Part shown: positions 1 to 12,389 of the stretch, piece by piece
Layout: every line of letters starts with the position of its first letter
Numbering within the stretch: the stretch's first letter is position 1
The notes under the pieces: generated by a model
Database searches by the model: none
Seen by the model: the letters and a program-made list of their open reading frames with translations, nothing else
What the model was told of the DNA's origin: nothing
Source of the DNA: Mactromeris polynyma
Lineage: Eukaryota > Mollusca > Bivalvia > Venerida > Mactridae
DNA: 64,000 bases
Reading direction: 5' to 3'
Assembly (NCBI GenBank): GCA_032209605.1
Contig: JASFXZ010000029.1
Location: forward strand, 2,655,001 to 2,719,000
Made by a program: the position numbers and the translations under genes

Positions 1-388
1 GAAAAGAGCTTATAATAATAATATTCATCTCAATAGGTATTTCATATTATTATTAAAACTTGTATTTTGCCCTTTTTTATATAAACGGCTTATTTGTTAA
101 CCACCATCTTAACTTGTTTTCATGATGTTACACATGGTCATTGTAATATACTATATTGTAATATACTGTATGCAGCAAGGGAGCTAATTCATGTAGAAAC
201 TGTTGTGCAGTAGATTATGTTTATATGAGCCGGATAATAAACGTTACACAATGGCATCGCTCTTATAGTTATTACATGGTGTTAGAAGTGGCGAAATATC
301 CGAAGAAATCGGCTGGCAGAAGGTTTTATTTGTAATTATAGTGTGCCCGACACATTATTGAAGCATTCATTGATATACAGGACTAACG
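1..388 (+). mobile_element. Possible 5' LTR remnant and primer-binding-site-like sequence of a Ty3/gypsy-type element
   Basis: AT-rich non-coding sequence directly upstream of gag-like sequence. At about 277-292 it contains TGGTGTTAGAAGTGGC, which resembles the 'TGGTGTCAGAAGTGG' primer-binding-site region seen at the LTR/internal junction of many metazoan gypsy elements. If that is right, the LTR would end near 275 and extend left beyond the window edge. I could not find a matching right-hand LTR after 958, so LTR status is inferred from position and the PBS-like motif only. Confidence 0.35.
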
Positions 389-958
389 ATGTCGTCCATC
401 GGCGTAAGGAATCTGCCTGGATTGAATCCAACCGACACGACTACCAGTGCACCAGATTGGGAACAATACAAACGTGATTTTGTGGTACATTTAGAGACGC
501 ATTGGGCTTGCACGACAAGCCAGGTCGCAGGAAAGTTGCTATATTGTTGTGTAACATGGGTCGAGAGTCTGTGAGAATATATGATACATTTGTTTGGGCT
601 CCTGAGATACAGAGGGACGATAGTAAAAATGTGCAAGCTCGCCCAGCCGAAAATAAGTACGATTTGGAGGAAATTTGATATGCATTTCGGTGTTCACAGC
701 TATAGAAACATTAAAAGACAGGACTTTTTGAACACGAAGCGGTGTAACTTGTCCATCATGGATCATACCAGTACCTCATATGGCTTATCAGCATGAACAA
801 TCAGTTCGCGTTAATGTCCAGAATGAATCCAGAATGAACCCAATGATGTCTGAGAGAATTCCACCGAGTACTGAGAATCTGGACAGTAGTCAACCTATCG
901 GTCGGTTACGTTTTGGACGTGAACTCAAAAAGCCCAAATATCTTGATGATTATGTATA
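389..958 (+). pseudogene. Decayed, internally deleted Ty3/gypsy-like retroelement (gag fragments followed by pol C-terminus)
   Basis: Frame 1 opens at 389 with a gag-like stretch (WEQYKRDFVVHLE, about residues 25-37). Homology continues in another frame from about 510 (RRKVAILLCNMGRESVRIYD) and, after a stop near 675, in a third frame from 680 (FGVHSYRNIKRQDFL). These match the order of capsid-type gag segments in animal gypsy-like elements. Sequence at about 841-958 then reads like the extreme C-terminus of a gypsy polyprotein (GRLRFGRELKKPKYLDDYV then a stop). Reverse transcriptase, RNase H and most of integrase are missing, so a large internal deletion joined gag to the pol end. Frameshifts and stops make it non-functional. 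The retroelement assignment rests on recognised motifs and would need a profile search. Confidence 0.6.
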
Positions 959-960
959 GG

Positions 961-2038
961 ACTATCAGGGTTATATGAGCTAAGAACAAAGTTTGAACAG
1001 TGTTAAATGTAGTGTGTAACTTGTTTGACAGGTGTTTGTCTTGTATGATGCTTAACATGTGTTTTTTATAGTAATATGTTGCAAAACATTGTATCATGTA
1101 ATGCTTAATTGTCGTCCTTACATGATTTATCAAAATATATCAACTGTCTTTTACATGATTGGTAAACTAGTCACATTTTGGAATAATCTAGTCGTTTATG
1201 CTCTTGAAATTAAATACATAATAAAGTTACTTTATGTCTTTATCTAAGTTTTCATACCTTCAGATCAGCCCATTTCTTTTTTATTTCTTCTTGTGTCCGC
1301 GTACAGACACATATACTATTTATTCTGAAATAAATACAGACATACTACATGTATTAAAATGTTATTGTTTTTATTTCCACGTATTAAAGCTGAACACTAC
1401 AAGACGTGTCTGACAAACTAACTAGAGTGGGCTATGTGATTGATGATCATGATTCAGCCTGTGTTGAGTCTACTTTTTTCAATTTTCAGACCAATATAAC
1501 TCAACCATCGTTCAGTATTATAACTACAACACTTCTTCACCTATACATTGTATTTTCTGAACTAATAACGAGTCAAATTGATTGTGAATTTCACTAATCA
1601 CTAACAGGTTTATAATAACGGGTTTGACTTAAGAGGCGATAAGTGCAGCTCCCTTAGTCGTCGTCATATTGAATGGATGGACAGACTTATCCTATTATGA
1701 ACTAGTCGATAGTGTGATGAACGTCGTTTTCAGCAGGGTAAATGGATAAATCAAATATATCTCATGATGTAAGCAGTCAAAAAATGATATTCGACTTACC
1801 TTTCCTCCACTTCATCCCAAAATCTGTGCTTGGAAGACGCCGTCACGGTGCTACTAAATTTTTTATCTACAATATCGGCAGCCGTGACATTGTCTACCAA
1901 GCAGAGAACCTCAGCCTCCGACCAATTCGGTTTTTTAATCTTGGCACTGACAGCTGTCATTGTTGTCAATATGCAGACGACTGTTTGTTTACACTAGATG
2001 TTTGACAGTTCTCTCGTAGACGCTTGTTATTCTACCTC
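961..2038. other. AT-rich intergenic stretch, nothing recognised
   Basis: Short ORFs under about 90 codons only, without recognisable domains or convincing splice-bounded coding potential. It may include remnants of the 3' end of the adjacent retroelement, but no repeat of the 1-275 sequence was seen. Confidence 0.5.
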
Positions 2039-2166
2039 CGTTTAGAGAGTTACGATTTTTTTTACGTACGAAGTTCGTACGAAAGTCAGTTCGTACGAAC
2101 ACTTTAATAAAACACTCGTAGGAAAATTCGTACGATTTTTTACGAAAGTTTAATAAAACGCCCCCC
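2039..2166. repeat. Dispersed repeat rich in TACGAA/TTCGTA words (copy 1 of 3)
   Basis: Dense overlapping inverted words (tacgaagttcgtacgaa, ttcgtacgaacac) ending in 'aataaaacgc'. The same arrangement, including 'tgataaaacgct' and 'cttacgaaagttt', occurs at about 42420-42562 and 42745-42866. The self-complementary content suggests a foldback-type or MITE-like element; ends were not defined. Confidence 0.5.
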
Positions 2167-2167
2167 T

Positions 2168-2300
2168 GTTCCTTTACGTGTGTACCCATGAGCCTACTAA
2201 ATTCCTGATGTTTTATAGATTGTTGTTTTCCCAGAGCTATGCGTGGAGAGGCACTGTCTTTCATATGTGGCGTTTCCTGTAGCAACTTATTGATTCTCTT
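2168..2300 (+). repeat. Dispersed repeat family A, copy 1
   Basis: Shares a core (bases 'gattgttgttttccc', then 'ggaggcactgtctt', 'gtggcgtt', 'ctgtagcaacttatt') with copies at about 12390-12490, 16850-16940 (reverse), 19489-19660, 20056-20148 and 20254-20415. It is non-coding; ORFs crossing it are incidental. The family type is unknown. Confidence 0.7.
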
Positions 2301-2546
2301 TTAAGTGCACGGTAATTCAGACTTTCATTTTTAATTTCAAACTGAATAACAGCAGAAATCCTTAAACGTGTGAATGTGTGTTCATGTAGTTCCTTACTTG
2401 ACGTCTTCAGATCCTCATGCGAAGCGTTTTCTGAGGAGATCATTAGTCTGGCGTTAAATGTCATCTTTGTTGCAAATTACGACACTACAACTGACGTTAA
2501 CCCTATATTGATTATGGTGTCAATTCGACAACTAACAGACGTTGTC

Positions 2547-2790
2547 GCACGTTGGATCGACTAAACCTGCTGCTGATTATATTTCCCTTGTTTCCTGGGT
2601 AGTCCGTGTTGCTGCTTGAAAGCGATCTCGAAGGTGCGTAAGGACAATATGGCGGTCTTGGTGACGAGACGTCACTCTTTGGCGTATTGGACGTCGAAGA
2701 TCAGCAACAGAGCCAGTTTCATCGTGCCGTCTAGCTAACCGCGTGATAGCGGAGTGAGGATCATGCATTCTACGTGCAAAAGCATGATAT
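2547..2790 (-). pseudogene. Tc1/mariner-like transposase remnant (N-terminal DNA-binding region)
   Basis: On the minus strand the reading ITRLARRHDETGSVADLRR...RVTSRHQDRHIVLTHLRDRFQ matches the paired helix-turn-helix region of Tc1-family transposases (typical R-R-x-x-E-T-G-S-V and R-x-D-R-x-I). Only about 60 residues are open and the catalytic DDE/DDD core is absent here. A related stretch lies at 11120-11240. This is a dead fragment of a cut-and-paste transposon. Confidence 0.75.
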
Positions 2791-4020
2791 GATATTCCAC
2801 TGCTACCTTACAGACGGCTTGATGATGTGAATAAAGTTGAAGTCTTTGTTGGCTTTTTGATAGTCAAAATTTAAGTTATGAAACGCTATCACGTGCACAT
2901 TTATATGGTTCATAAAACACATGATTTTCAGCAAATTTACCATTTCGACACGGGGTTCAAAACTGTGTCTTGGACAGCGGATGTTTGTATATATGTGAAA
3001 CAACTAATAACGAAACATGTAACTGAAAATAAGTCAAATATGTTGGTGCGTTTTTATTGAACACGAGTATACGTTATATTATGTTTCTGAAGGAGATGGC
3101 TTTACATAATTATGTAATGCGAGTAAATAAAATATGGCTTCAGCGAATATATATCGTCTGAAAAGATTGTATAAATGGACACGTGAATGAATCGTATCGG
3201 CGACAGTATCCTCTAGGTGGCAATGAAATAGTCCATCCGGTTATTAGCGCAATTGTAATATATAGCGATAAAAAAATGTTAATATCCAGCACATGAATAG
3301 TTTAACGCGCATGGACTCGCATGATATCGGTTTTATTTAAGGCAATGTATTTGTATTAGTTATCCGAATAACAACTGAGTAGTCATGTTTCAAATTCAAT
3401 TTGTACATTCACAAAACAAAAGTTTTCATTCATAAAATAGCGCTAGCGATGATGACACCGCCACCCACAGACACCGAAGAAAATACTTTGTACCTTGACA
3501 CGCCCGACAGACAACTCCAAACAATATTCCGGAATCGGATTCTGACCATTAATTTATAGCACGAATACTGTAACGTTATCCTATACACCATGTTATATAT
3601 TAGTTGTTGTTATTGTTAATCTCTCTAGTGTGTTTAAAAAAACATGCTATGTAAAACAATTCCGAAATGTACGGAAATTGCCGAGATGCTGTTATTGAAG
3701 GTCAATGTCGCGCTGGAAGTAAACATGTCTACTTATATTCACTATTTAACCACGGAGAATGGAGATAGCAAATGCAAACAGGAAAACCCAAACTGACAAC
3801 CATATCGACTTTCGTATAAACATGGAAAACGTGCCTTTAAGAGGATGTTGTTCGCTCTTGTCGTCTCGATATGGTGTTCCATGACACGAAAAGAATGGTC
3901 ACGATGTCTATGAGCAGTCTTCAAACAAAGATTAGATTAAACGTGAGCTTAAATACCTAATGTTTGATTGTTGACTTGTGGTATGAACAATTTGCTAACG
4001 CTTACACAGATATGACGCCA
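2791..4020. other. Intergenic, no gene seen; contains a block shared with 13130-13205
   Basis: No domain-bearing ORF. About 3325-3400 (tattagttatccgaataac...) is similar to about 13130-13205 (tattaattatctgaataac...), so part of the stretch is dispersed repeat. The rest is unassigned AT-rich sequence. Confidence 0.5.
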
Positions 4021-4091
4021 GCCGGGCTAGCTCAGTTGGTAGAGTGCTAGTCTGTCACCCGGTAGATCCGGGTTCGATTCCGGCTCGTGAT
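4021..4091 (+). repeat. tRNA-like sequence, degenerate (SINE head or tRNA pseudogene)
   Basis: Shows a good A box (TAGCTCAGTTGGTAGAGTG) and B box (GGGTTCGATTCC) at tRNA spacing. The cloverleaf fails: the anticodon stem CTAGT/CCGGT does not pair, the T stem has mismatches, and the acceptor halves do not match. I read it as a tRNA-derived SINE head or pseudogene rather than a working tRNA. Pol III promoter boxes may still be recognisable. Confidence 0.6.
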
Positions 4092-5965
4092 TACATTTGG
4101 TTTTTATAAAATAACAACATCGATTTTATAGGCAACTGGCCCTGAAAAGTCCCGCATTTAAATCTGAAAGAGCATCTTTTGGATAATCTTGATGAACGCC
4201 AAAATCCACATGATAACGTCAATGAGCTTCGAGATACATAATGGAAAAAGTGGAATAATGGTCCCTCAATCCGATATCAAAAAGCTTGTTCACTCAATGC
4301 GACGTCGCTGCCAATCTGTCATCAATGCACTCGGTGGTCATACACTTACTGATGTCAGAATTTCAAATCAGACCCATATTTAGGTTGAAATAAAATAAAA
4401 TCCCCAGATTTAATGTTTTTAATGAACTGATAGTAAATGATTTCACAATTATCTAATTTCAAAACGATCACTCTTAAAAGTAACGAAATATTCCCATTCA
4501 AGTTAAGCGAAAGTTTCTTGTTTTGTTTAGTATACTATAGATCTACTTTCAGACGCAAACTATATTATGTTCATTTGGTTTTCATACAACATTGTCATGT
4601 TTACAGTTATAGGAATAACGAATCTATCGTGATCAAAATGTTTTCTTTGCAAACAACACTATTGCAAAAATTATGTTCATTACTTTGCTTCGGAAGACGA
4701 AAGACATAACAATAAACAAGCTACTGTTTTTTAAGTTTGGTAAACACATACATAGGCCTTATCGAACGGTACGTTACCTTACCTTAATCCACTGGAGACG
4801 TAATCGTCTATTTATTTCTTAATATGCAATATTTTCCTTCGATTTTGTTGTATGTACATTTGAATTAACATAATATTTAATATCATTTCAACAAATTTGC
4901 AATGTATAGTGCCGATATTGTATTAGAAGTGGATTTCGGTTATGGTAAACTATATTCAGTACGTTTACCGACATTCAATGGATATCGGTAAGGTAACGTA
5001 CGCCTTATGGAAAGGTTAACGATTAACGTTAGATTTGATTGGTTTACACAACACTGGTATGCAAATTGCAAAGCCATATTAAAAAATTTGCTTGATTGTG
5101 TGTGTTAATTTTTTACCTAAACGAGCATGAAACTATATTTCATATAGTTTAAAACATAAATAAATATGCATTATAAAGAATGCATTAATAATGTTTTTTC
5201 TGTTGTTGTGGAAAAAAGGAGTTTGTAATATCTTTAAATTAAAACTTCCATGTTTTTAATATGAGGGGTTTTACGAGTTTTTCCATTCGTAACATGAAGA
5301 GATAATGTTTTCTTTTTGAATTGGTATTACATTAAAATTGTTCTTATTACAATGTCTGAGCCAATGTTGCAACAAAACTAAGTGAAGCCCGTTCAAATGT
5401 TTTACGCCCAGATGGGCCAGATTAGTCTTTAAAGAATATCGATTTACCCCCATTGAATATGCCTTTTTAAAAGTTGGCGAGTTGCTGCTTTGACAAATTA
5501 ATTTCCGCTTCGGAATATTACAGTTATTTAACTGATATTTTCCTATATAAAAATGCATAGTTCAAAATAAGATAGCGGTATATATAAAATATTGAATTAA
5601 TGAATAAATAAATTCCAGTGATGCGTTGGTGGTATAAACATTAGGCATTTGTTGAAAGGTGGAAAATTTGTAATAGTATAATGTAGTGGGTTCCATTAAA
5701 TTTCAATGTACGAGAAAAACGCTTTAGCTTTTTTCCTCAAAACTTGGAAATCTGGAAGATTGTATAATTATATATTAGTGTAGACAATAGAAGAACATCA
5801 GAAGTATGGACAGAACACATCGATTCACTACAATTGATCATACATGCACAATCACAGTAGCTAATGCATTTTTAAGCGTTCTGTCAAAAATCGCTCCATA
5901 AATATCAAGCAAAAAATTGTTTCTTTGTGTTTCGATATATTCTAGAAACACAAATTATTAACAAG
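4092..5965. other. Intergenic with dispersed repeat fragments, no gene seen
   Basis: Holds family B repeat fragments with opposite-facing 'ggtacgttacctta' (about 4768) and 'taaggtaacgtac' (about 4990), followed by 'gattggtttacacaacactgg' words (5039-5085). It also holds a family C copy at about 5335-5440 (gagccaatgttgcaaca, cagatgggccagat) shared with 29380-29445 and 57925-58020. No coding region is supported. Confidence 0.5.
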
Positions 5966-8475
5966 TTAGAAACAAAGTTCTTTATCTCCATAGAAAACAT
6001 GCCTACAAACAGATCCAAATGTGTTATTCATATTTCGTATTGTAGTTTCATTTGTAACTTTTTTATATATCCTTATGAACGTATGAATACCGTAGATATA
6101 CGACCAATCATGTGCGGCATATTCTTGTAGATATATTCTGTGACGAATCATCCCGATAGGTCGAGAGACCGTACCGTATTCTACATGGATTAAATGTTTA
6201 TTTGATTTGTTTCGTGCTAAATTTTGTGTGGATATCATTGCGTTGTAAAAATAATGATCTGGACGGTAGTCGATCTTGTATTCATTCATCCAGAGTTGAA
6301 GAAAGGAGGAATTTCTCTCTGACATAACAAATGCCGATCCGAAAACTCCATTACTTTGATTCGACAACACAAAGGGATAGTTCATTAGCTTCTCCAAAGG
6401 TTTAACAAGAATGGTGTCCGTATCCATGTAAATTCCACCATATTCAGTCAACGCTTCTATTCTCATGATATCGCTTGAATGAGTTTTTTGCTTTATTTTA
6501 ATACCAAAGATACTCGTCGGGCGTTCGCGTTTTAAATGAATGATATTGGGATAAAAGTACGTAACCGCATCCCAATATGGTCCAGAAGGTATTTCACCAT
6601 GAAATACGATGGCACATGGTTTTATGAATCGTATAACACTTAAGATGCTTAGAAAAGGCACGAAAGTCCATGTTCCGCGCATGTACCACACATAATGAGC
6701 AACCTTTGGAATTCGGTGGTCCATTCCACAACATGTGTTCACGTAAATGCCCAAACAAGGGTCGCCATACTGAAAGGTAAGAACATCGCTGGAATTGAAT
6801 GTCTCAGAATATGAAACATGAGCAGACCCATTAGAACATTTTACTGACAATTTTCGCCGTGCTTTGGAAGCAAACTGATCGCCGATATCATGCTTGTTAC
6901 ATTTGATGCGTTCTTTAAACGTCCAGACATTCATATTGGTTTTTACTTCACCAAAGAACTGTTCCAACTCTTCAATGCTTGTATCTGCACACGTTTTCTG
7001 AACTTCCTTAACATCGTCTTTGCTTTTCTGCGTAGTATCTGAAAGGAATATGTAGCAACTTAAACATGTATGATAGTTCTAGATGTCTCCATTTGTTAAC
7101 AAAACCAAGCATGTAACTGTATGTGTGTTTATTGTAACAAATGAACATGAAGAAAAGATCTTTAGGTGAAAACCATTTGTTATCAGAGGTTTCTAGAAAT
7201 ACCTAAATGTATATTGTTTAAAACATGGTAATTTAAGCAAACAATTATTATCGTATGATGGCGTATATATGATTTATTGACAACAGTTGTGTATTTGAGT
7301 CAAAACACGCACGTTTTTACGTTTCAGGGAGCTTTTAGAAATGCTTGAAATAAAAGTACATGTATGTGATAATTTTAGATATTATAATGTAATATTAACT
7401 TTGACATATTCGTGTCATTCACGTGTAAATATTTGCGTTTTGATGAGCCAAGTCTAAAGAGTTTATTTCCTTCATTATCTGATGCTCGTGCAAATTTGTG
7501 ATTTGTGAGCTGTAATTCAAGATTCCACTTGTGTCTAGTCTCATTACTTTACGTACATGTTATGTTCGTATTCATATATACCGTGAAGATTAATAGTGTT
7601 TGACCTAGGGTATCATTATCATAAGGAGTTGAATCAAATGCTTGATTGTCTGCGCAATTTGCAAGTTGTCCCTTAACAATTGAGAGTCGTTGTACATGTA
7701 AGTTCTACGACATGTTGGCGATATTCTTCGCTTCATATTAAATCTAACATTGCTTCCGATTTTTAAAATGACAGGCAAAGTTGACATTTCGGTTATTCCC
7801 AATTATACAGAATGCAAGTATTTTCATTGGTCATCGACGTTGTATTCCTACTTCATTTTGTCCGCTGGAGAAGCAGTTATTGTTTAAGCGATGTCAAAAC
7901 GTTACAAAAAGGAACTGTTACATAATAAAATCAAAATACTTAATATGCATACATTTTCTATGAAAATGTTATTATGGTCAGTTGATTGTATACCTGCTTG
8001 TACTAAAAATGGCTTTTGATAGTATTCCGAATTGCTCAGTCGATAGAGCGTCGTTAGGGTTCGAGGCTTCTAATTTCAGTGTCCCGAGTTCGAGTCCAAG
8101 GTTGGGCGCTTTTTTAAGCTAGATTATTTTCTGTATTTCAAATTGTCTTGAATTTTCTTAAACCTCCAAAGACCGCTTTTCTTGAGAAGTATTTAACTCT
8201 TATATATTATATCAGTATACTGAAGCTGTGAATGAAAATGATTTTACCTTGTCATGTATGTAGTATAATTTATGTACAATTTTTAACTAGTTAAGTTTGG
8301 ACTGAAATTTACCTTCCATGAGCCTTAACATGTCCATGCTATTAAAGGCAAGATATTTTAATGCATGTTGGTTGATTTGCTTCCTCTTTGATGTGATTAA
8401 TAAGAAAGAAAAAATAAGAAGTGCGACAACCAGAGCACGTCTTGGAGTTATTCGGCGTTGAAGTCGCATCAACAT
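5966..8475 (-). CDS. Type II membrane glycosyltransferase with DXD motif (alpha-1,4-galactosyltransferase / Gly_transf_sug type), two coding exons
   Basis: Coding exon 1 is 8475-8313 (donor G|GTAAAT) and exon 2 is 7038-5966 (acceptor ttcctttcag). The phase-1 junction closes exactly to give 411 residues plus stop. Residues about 14-28 form a single membrane anchor (ALVVALLIFSFLLI) after a basic N-terminus, the type II topology of Golgi glycosyltransferases. The catalytic region starts near IPKVAHYVW (164). It contains SDIMRIEALTEYGGIY (about 243-258) followed by MDTD, with D260-x-D262 expected to bind the metal-nucleotide-sugar; these are hallmarks of the DXD sugar-transferase family that includes alpha-1,4-GalT and alpha-1,4-GlcNAcT. 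Several N-x-S/T sites are present. Donor and acceptor sugars cannot be read from sequence. The start is ATG at 8475; a second in-frame ATG is codon 3. A 5'UTR acceptor (cattcattttcag) sits at 8501-8503, so an upstream non-coding exon is likely. The intron (7039-8312) carries a tRNA-like sequence. Confidence 0.9.
8036..8110 (+). repeat. tRNA-like degenerate sequence in the glycosyltransferase intron
   Basis: A-box-like GCTCAGTCGATAGAGCG and B-box-like GAGTTCGAGTCC, ending in 'gttgggcgc' and a T run. The anticodon arm is not foldable in standard form. Similar words recur at 14826-14904, so it is probably a tRNA-derived SINE fragment, antisense to the host gene. Confidence 0.5.
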
Positions 8476-8500
8476 GTTGCTGTCGATTCGTGTACAGAGA

Positions 8501-10740
8501 CTGAAAATGAATGAAAAGATAAAATATCAAAATGCATAGTTAGAATGTAGAGGATAACAGTTTTGCTATGGTAACACTGCACTATTTTGCGGTCACAATG
8601 TCTATACTTAATTCGCTGTTTTAAACAAGAGATCTGATCTTGTTACCATATAGTAGCACACACAGAATTACCCTGTATTAAAAAGCATATACGACGATCC
8701 TGAAAAACTTAATTTGGTCACAAAGCTAAAATCTGACTGTACGGTTTTATTTGCTCTAAAAAATGTTACGCAATACCTGACGCAAGAGCTATCTGACGTA
8801 AAACGAGAAGGGTAGTCTGAAGAAGGTTTCATTCCCGATGAAGAACATTCCCACGAGAATCCCTTAGGAATTAAATAAAAAAAATTGGAGGAGGGAAACA
8901 CAATAAAGAGGTGGTGATATGGTCAATATCAAATGACTACGCAACCATTAACCATTTCCATCATTAAGAGAAACGAAGCAGCACTTTTGCCTTGTAGTAT
9001 CGGAGCTGTCAGAATTAATACATGGGCTTATGTTTTGTCGAATCTGGGACCAATATTGGTCCGTGCTCTAATCTTCAATGAATCCTTCAAGATATATTTC
9101 ATCAAATACCGGAAATAATACCTTTAAAAATCAGAAACAGTGGCAGAAGCAATGCCAATATTGGATTGGACAAATTATCAATTGTTATGCAATAAACAAT
9201 ACTGTCCCCTGTGTGTACTATCTAGATATCAATTTTATCCAGACTCCTAATCAATATTTCCCAGTGTCTGTCCCTGTAGGAGTCCAATATACATCCAATC
9301 AGCATTTGCTGTCACCATCTGACACTTACAGTAAAGTTGAGAAGTGTCCATTATTTTATAAATATATTTTTACAAAGGCAATTTATAAAAATAATCGATC
9401 AAACTTGTGTTGAATGTTAGAAAATGTGTTTATTTACTAAACAAATAAATCAACATGTATTGGCTATTTAGGGTTTTAAACATGATATTTTACTCATTTC
9501 TATATTTACGTTAATTGCACAACCCTAGTGCAAATGACATAACAAAGAAATGGCAATTTTTCTTTCTCTTATAAATTTCACCCGAATATTAATTACCAAA
9601 ATGAAAATATTTGTTCGGCGCAGCCGTACTAACATGGTTTAGCTATTTGCATATCAGTGTTGTATACACCAATAAAATCTTGAGTTGACCACAAAGACAA
9701 TTTCTCTTCAACCGAACAACGTTTGTAACCTGGACACGGATTATTAAGCTATCGATAAAGGGTACGTTACCTTACCGAAATCCACTGAATTTCGATAAAT
9801 TTACCAGAATCCACTTTGGATCTTGAGTGACAAACAATATATAAATCTTTGCTTTTTTACCATGTGCAGCGTTCTGGGATAAATATCAAGAATGACCTCC
9901 CTTGATTATCGGCTTTGTTTAAGCAAATTCCTCTAACTTGGATTGCCTCCCTTCCCCACGAAAAAGACACCTGTCAATAATTAAGAATCGATATTGGCTC
10001 CATGCTATAACCGAATATACTCGGATTTAACGTCTCTTGATCATTATCATTAGCGACCCCACTGTGTTTCGACAGCATGTTTAAATTGCCTTGGGCAATA
10101 GTTTGACTTTAGATATTATTGGGGGTGTATAGAACAACAATGACTTGAACGTGATATTTCAAATAAATATTCAATCACGGCAACAACTAATTTGCTTGCT
10201 TCAGATTGCGTCGACAATTTTTTCTCAAGAAATTTCTTATTTTCATTTTGCTGGAATTAGTCTAAATAAAATTGTAGCTGACGTACTTGATTAACGTACA
10301 TGTATATACATATTTATAAACATTACAATGCTCGTGATATACTTTACATATATAACCATCACATCGGAGATGGAGTCCAACAAGTATTTATTATGAATAA
10401 ACTAGATACTCATGTAGATGTTATAGACATCATCGCATTTATTCAAAATGAAAACTCGGTATTAAAAACAAAATTGTTGGAATATGACCAGTCCGCTGTA
10501 ATGATTTCAAGAAGAACATGCTGTTTTCGAGAAGGTGGCTTATTTACATGTATTCATTTAATTATCATCAATGTACAATCATTGATATATGCCACACATG
10601 TACATACTAATGTTTTGTTTCTGGAATGTTCTATACACTTTTTGGAAGGTAAACTTGATGTGACGTCCGCTGTACACTCACCACCCAAGATGGTCCCACA
10701 AATTCTCAATGGCGAAAACAATGGCTTGGTCAGGGCTTGA
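8501..10740. other. Intergenic/upstream region, no gene supported
   Basis: Upstream of the first glycosyltransferase; a 5'UTR exon probably lies here but could not be fixed. About 9616-9830 is a family B repeat copy (gccgtactaacatgg, catatcagtgttgt, caaccgaacaacgtttgtaacc, ggtacgttaccttaccg) shared with 48847-49050. ORFs at 9078-9413 and 10300-10740 show no recognisable domain, and I do not call them genes. Confidence 0.5.
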
Positions 10741-11245
10741 ACGCTATTTTAACCCAGGTTATCTTGTGTATTTTGGCTGAATGCGCCCTCTGTTTGTCCT
10801 GCTGAAACAACGTGATGTCGCGATAATCTCGAAGCAAGGGCACATCGCACGGTTTCAATATTTCGTATTGTCGAGCCGTCTGTCGTAGAAATCTGCGCAA
10901 CGCTCACCTCGGCGACGCCAAACCGTTCGCATCCCATCGAGCATTTCTATACAAAACCTGGACGACTCATCAGTGGAAAGGTGTTCTTTTCTCTTATGTC
11001 CATCGGAGATGCCGACGACACCACGACTCACGGTTGTGTCGCCTTTCTGATGTCAATATGTTACCCCTATATGTAACATGGGGTCAAATTCCGGCATCTA
11101 ACGGGCGTTGACTCACTATGGATCGACTAATCCGCTGCTGGTTTAACCCCTCTTGTTTCCTGGGCAGTCCATGACACTTTTTGAAAGCAATCTAGGAGGT
11201 GCTTAAGGACAATATGGCGGTCTTGTTGACGAGATGTCACTCTGG
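10741..11245 (-). pseudogene. Tc1/mariner-like transposase relic, rearranged
   Basis: Minus-strand fragments in different frames resemble Tc1 transposase. One is TDESSRFCI near 10960 (family motif 'SDESRF', around the first catalytic Asp). Another is VWRRRGERCADFYD at about 10900-10935 (typical 'WRRRGERY'). A third, a RAHSAK segment near 10780, corresponds to 'QQDNARPHSA', the second catalytic region. The segment 11120-11240 is nucleotide-similar to 2547-2675, the N-terminal part of the other relic. Stops and frameshifts throughout make it inactive. Confidence 0.7.
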
Positions 11246-12389
11246 TAAATCACAAGACGAAGTTCGGTTAATCGGTGCAGCCCTAATCACAAGTGTGTGA
11301 ATAAGTCGGTTAGATGGTCTCCTTAAATATGGAACTATTCTTGATGATGCATATTCTAGATAAATTTGTGTTTACGACACTCATTATTGTGAGTTTATGA
11401 CCTACTCCGAGTATAATTACATACTGAATCAGATCAGTTTTCCTGTTATATGTATTTCATTGTTTTTTCTATAGGTCGTGCTTTTCGTCCCTGGCAAAAT
11501 AGATATTTTCTTTAAAGTAATTTTACATGATAAAGACACTTATTTGTGTTTCTTCGCATTTAAAGCTGTAATTTATAAAACAATCATTTTTAGCAAGGTG
11601 CACGTCAGATCCAGTTCTTATAGCAGGCGAAATCCGCGGACACTCACCCAAAGCCTGTAGTTCCGAACAATTAATTCTGCTACATACTCCTCACGATAGT
11701 ATTTATTGTCGAACAAAAAAAAAGCGATAGGCCTTTGCGATATCAGTTGGAAAACGTATTTGAGCTGACATCACTTACGCAAAAGAAAGAACCCCAAAGG
11801 AATTTGCTGTTAAAATATTGCAAATAAAGAAATATATGTCTTCCTGCGCCGCAGCTGTGCAGTTGAGCATGAACGCATCATGCAGAAGTGTATGGGAAAT
11901 GCAATTTTCTGTCATCGTTCCGTTGAATATCGACGGTTTACGGAAACACTTCTTGAATAAATTCACGTAGTATTACATTTTGTTTAATTATCCACTGTTA
12001 AATATTAACGATTGAGTTATTAATAACGACAGATCAAAAATAACAATTCTACAAAAACAAAATAAGAAAATAATATTAGCCATGGGGTACTACGTAATCA
12101 TAGATTTCACATGCAGTGAACGAAATGGCGGCGTCCACGAAAACGCACGACACCGGAGAAAATACGTGAACTACTGTGCGCAGATAAGATAAGTTTGAAT
12201 AGCCGCATAGAAACAGAATACTATTACGTTAGCAATGCCATATGAATATCTTCATTTTATTTCAAGCTGAGATAGTCAATGAGGTAAAAATTATGAAATT
12301 TTAATCATTCACAATAATGTTATAGCCATTCCCAGGTAAAACGAGAGATAATGAGCATCGAAAAATGACCTACTTTGGGACCAAGTGCT
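11246..12389. other. Intergenic, nothing recognised
   Basis: AT-rich, short ORFs only, no domain, RNA gene or clear repeat structure recognised. Confidence 0.5.

Noticed and set aside
4021..4091. Functional tRNA gene
   Set aside because: The boxes are good but the anticodon, T and acceptor stems do not pair.
10300..10740. 146-codon ORF upstream of the Tc1 relic
   Set aside because: No domain, no codon-use support, and its end runs into transposon sequence.
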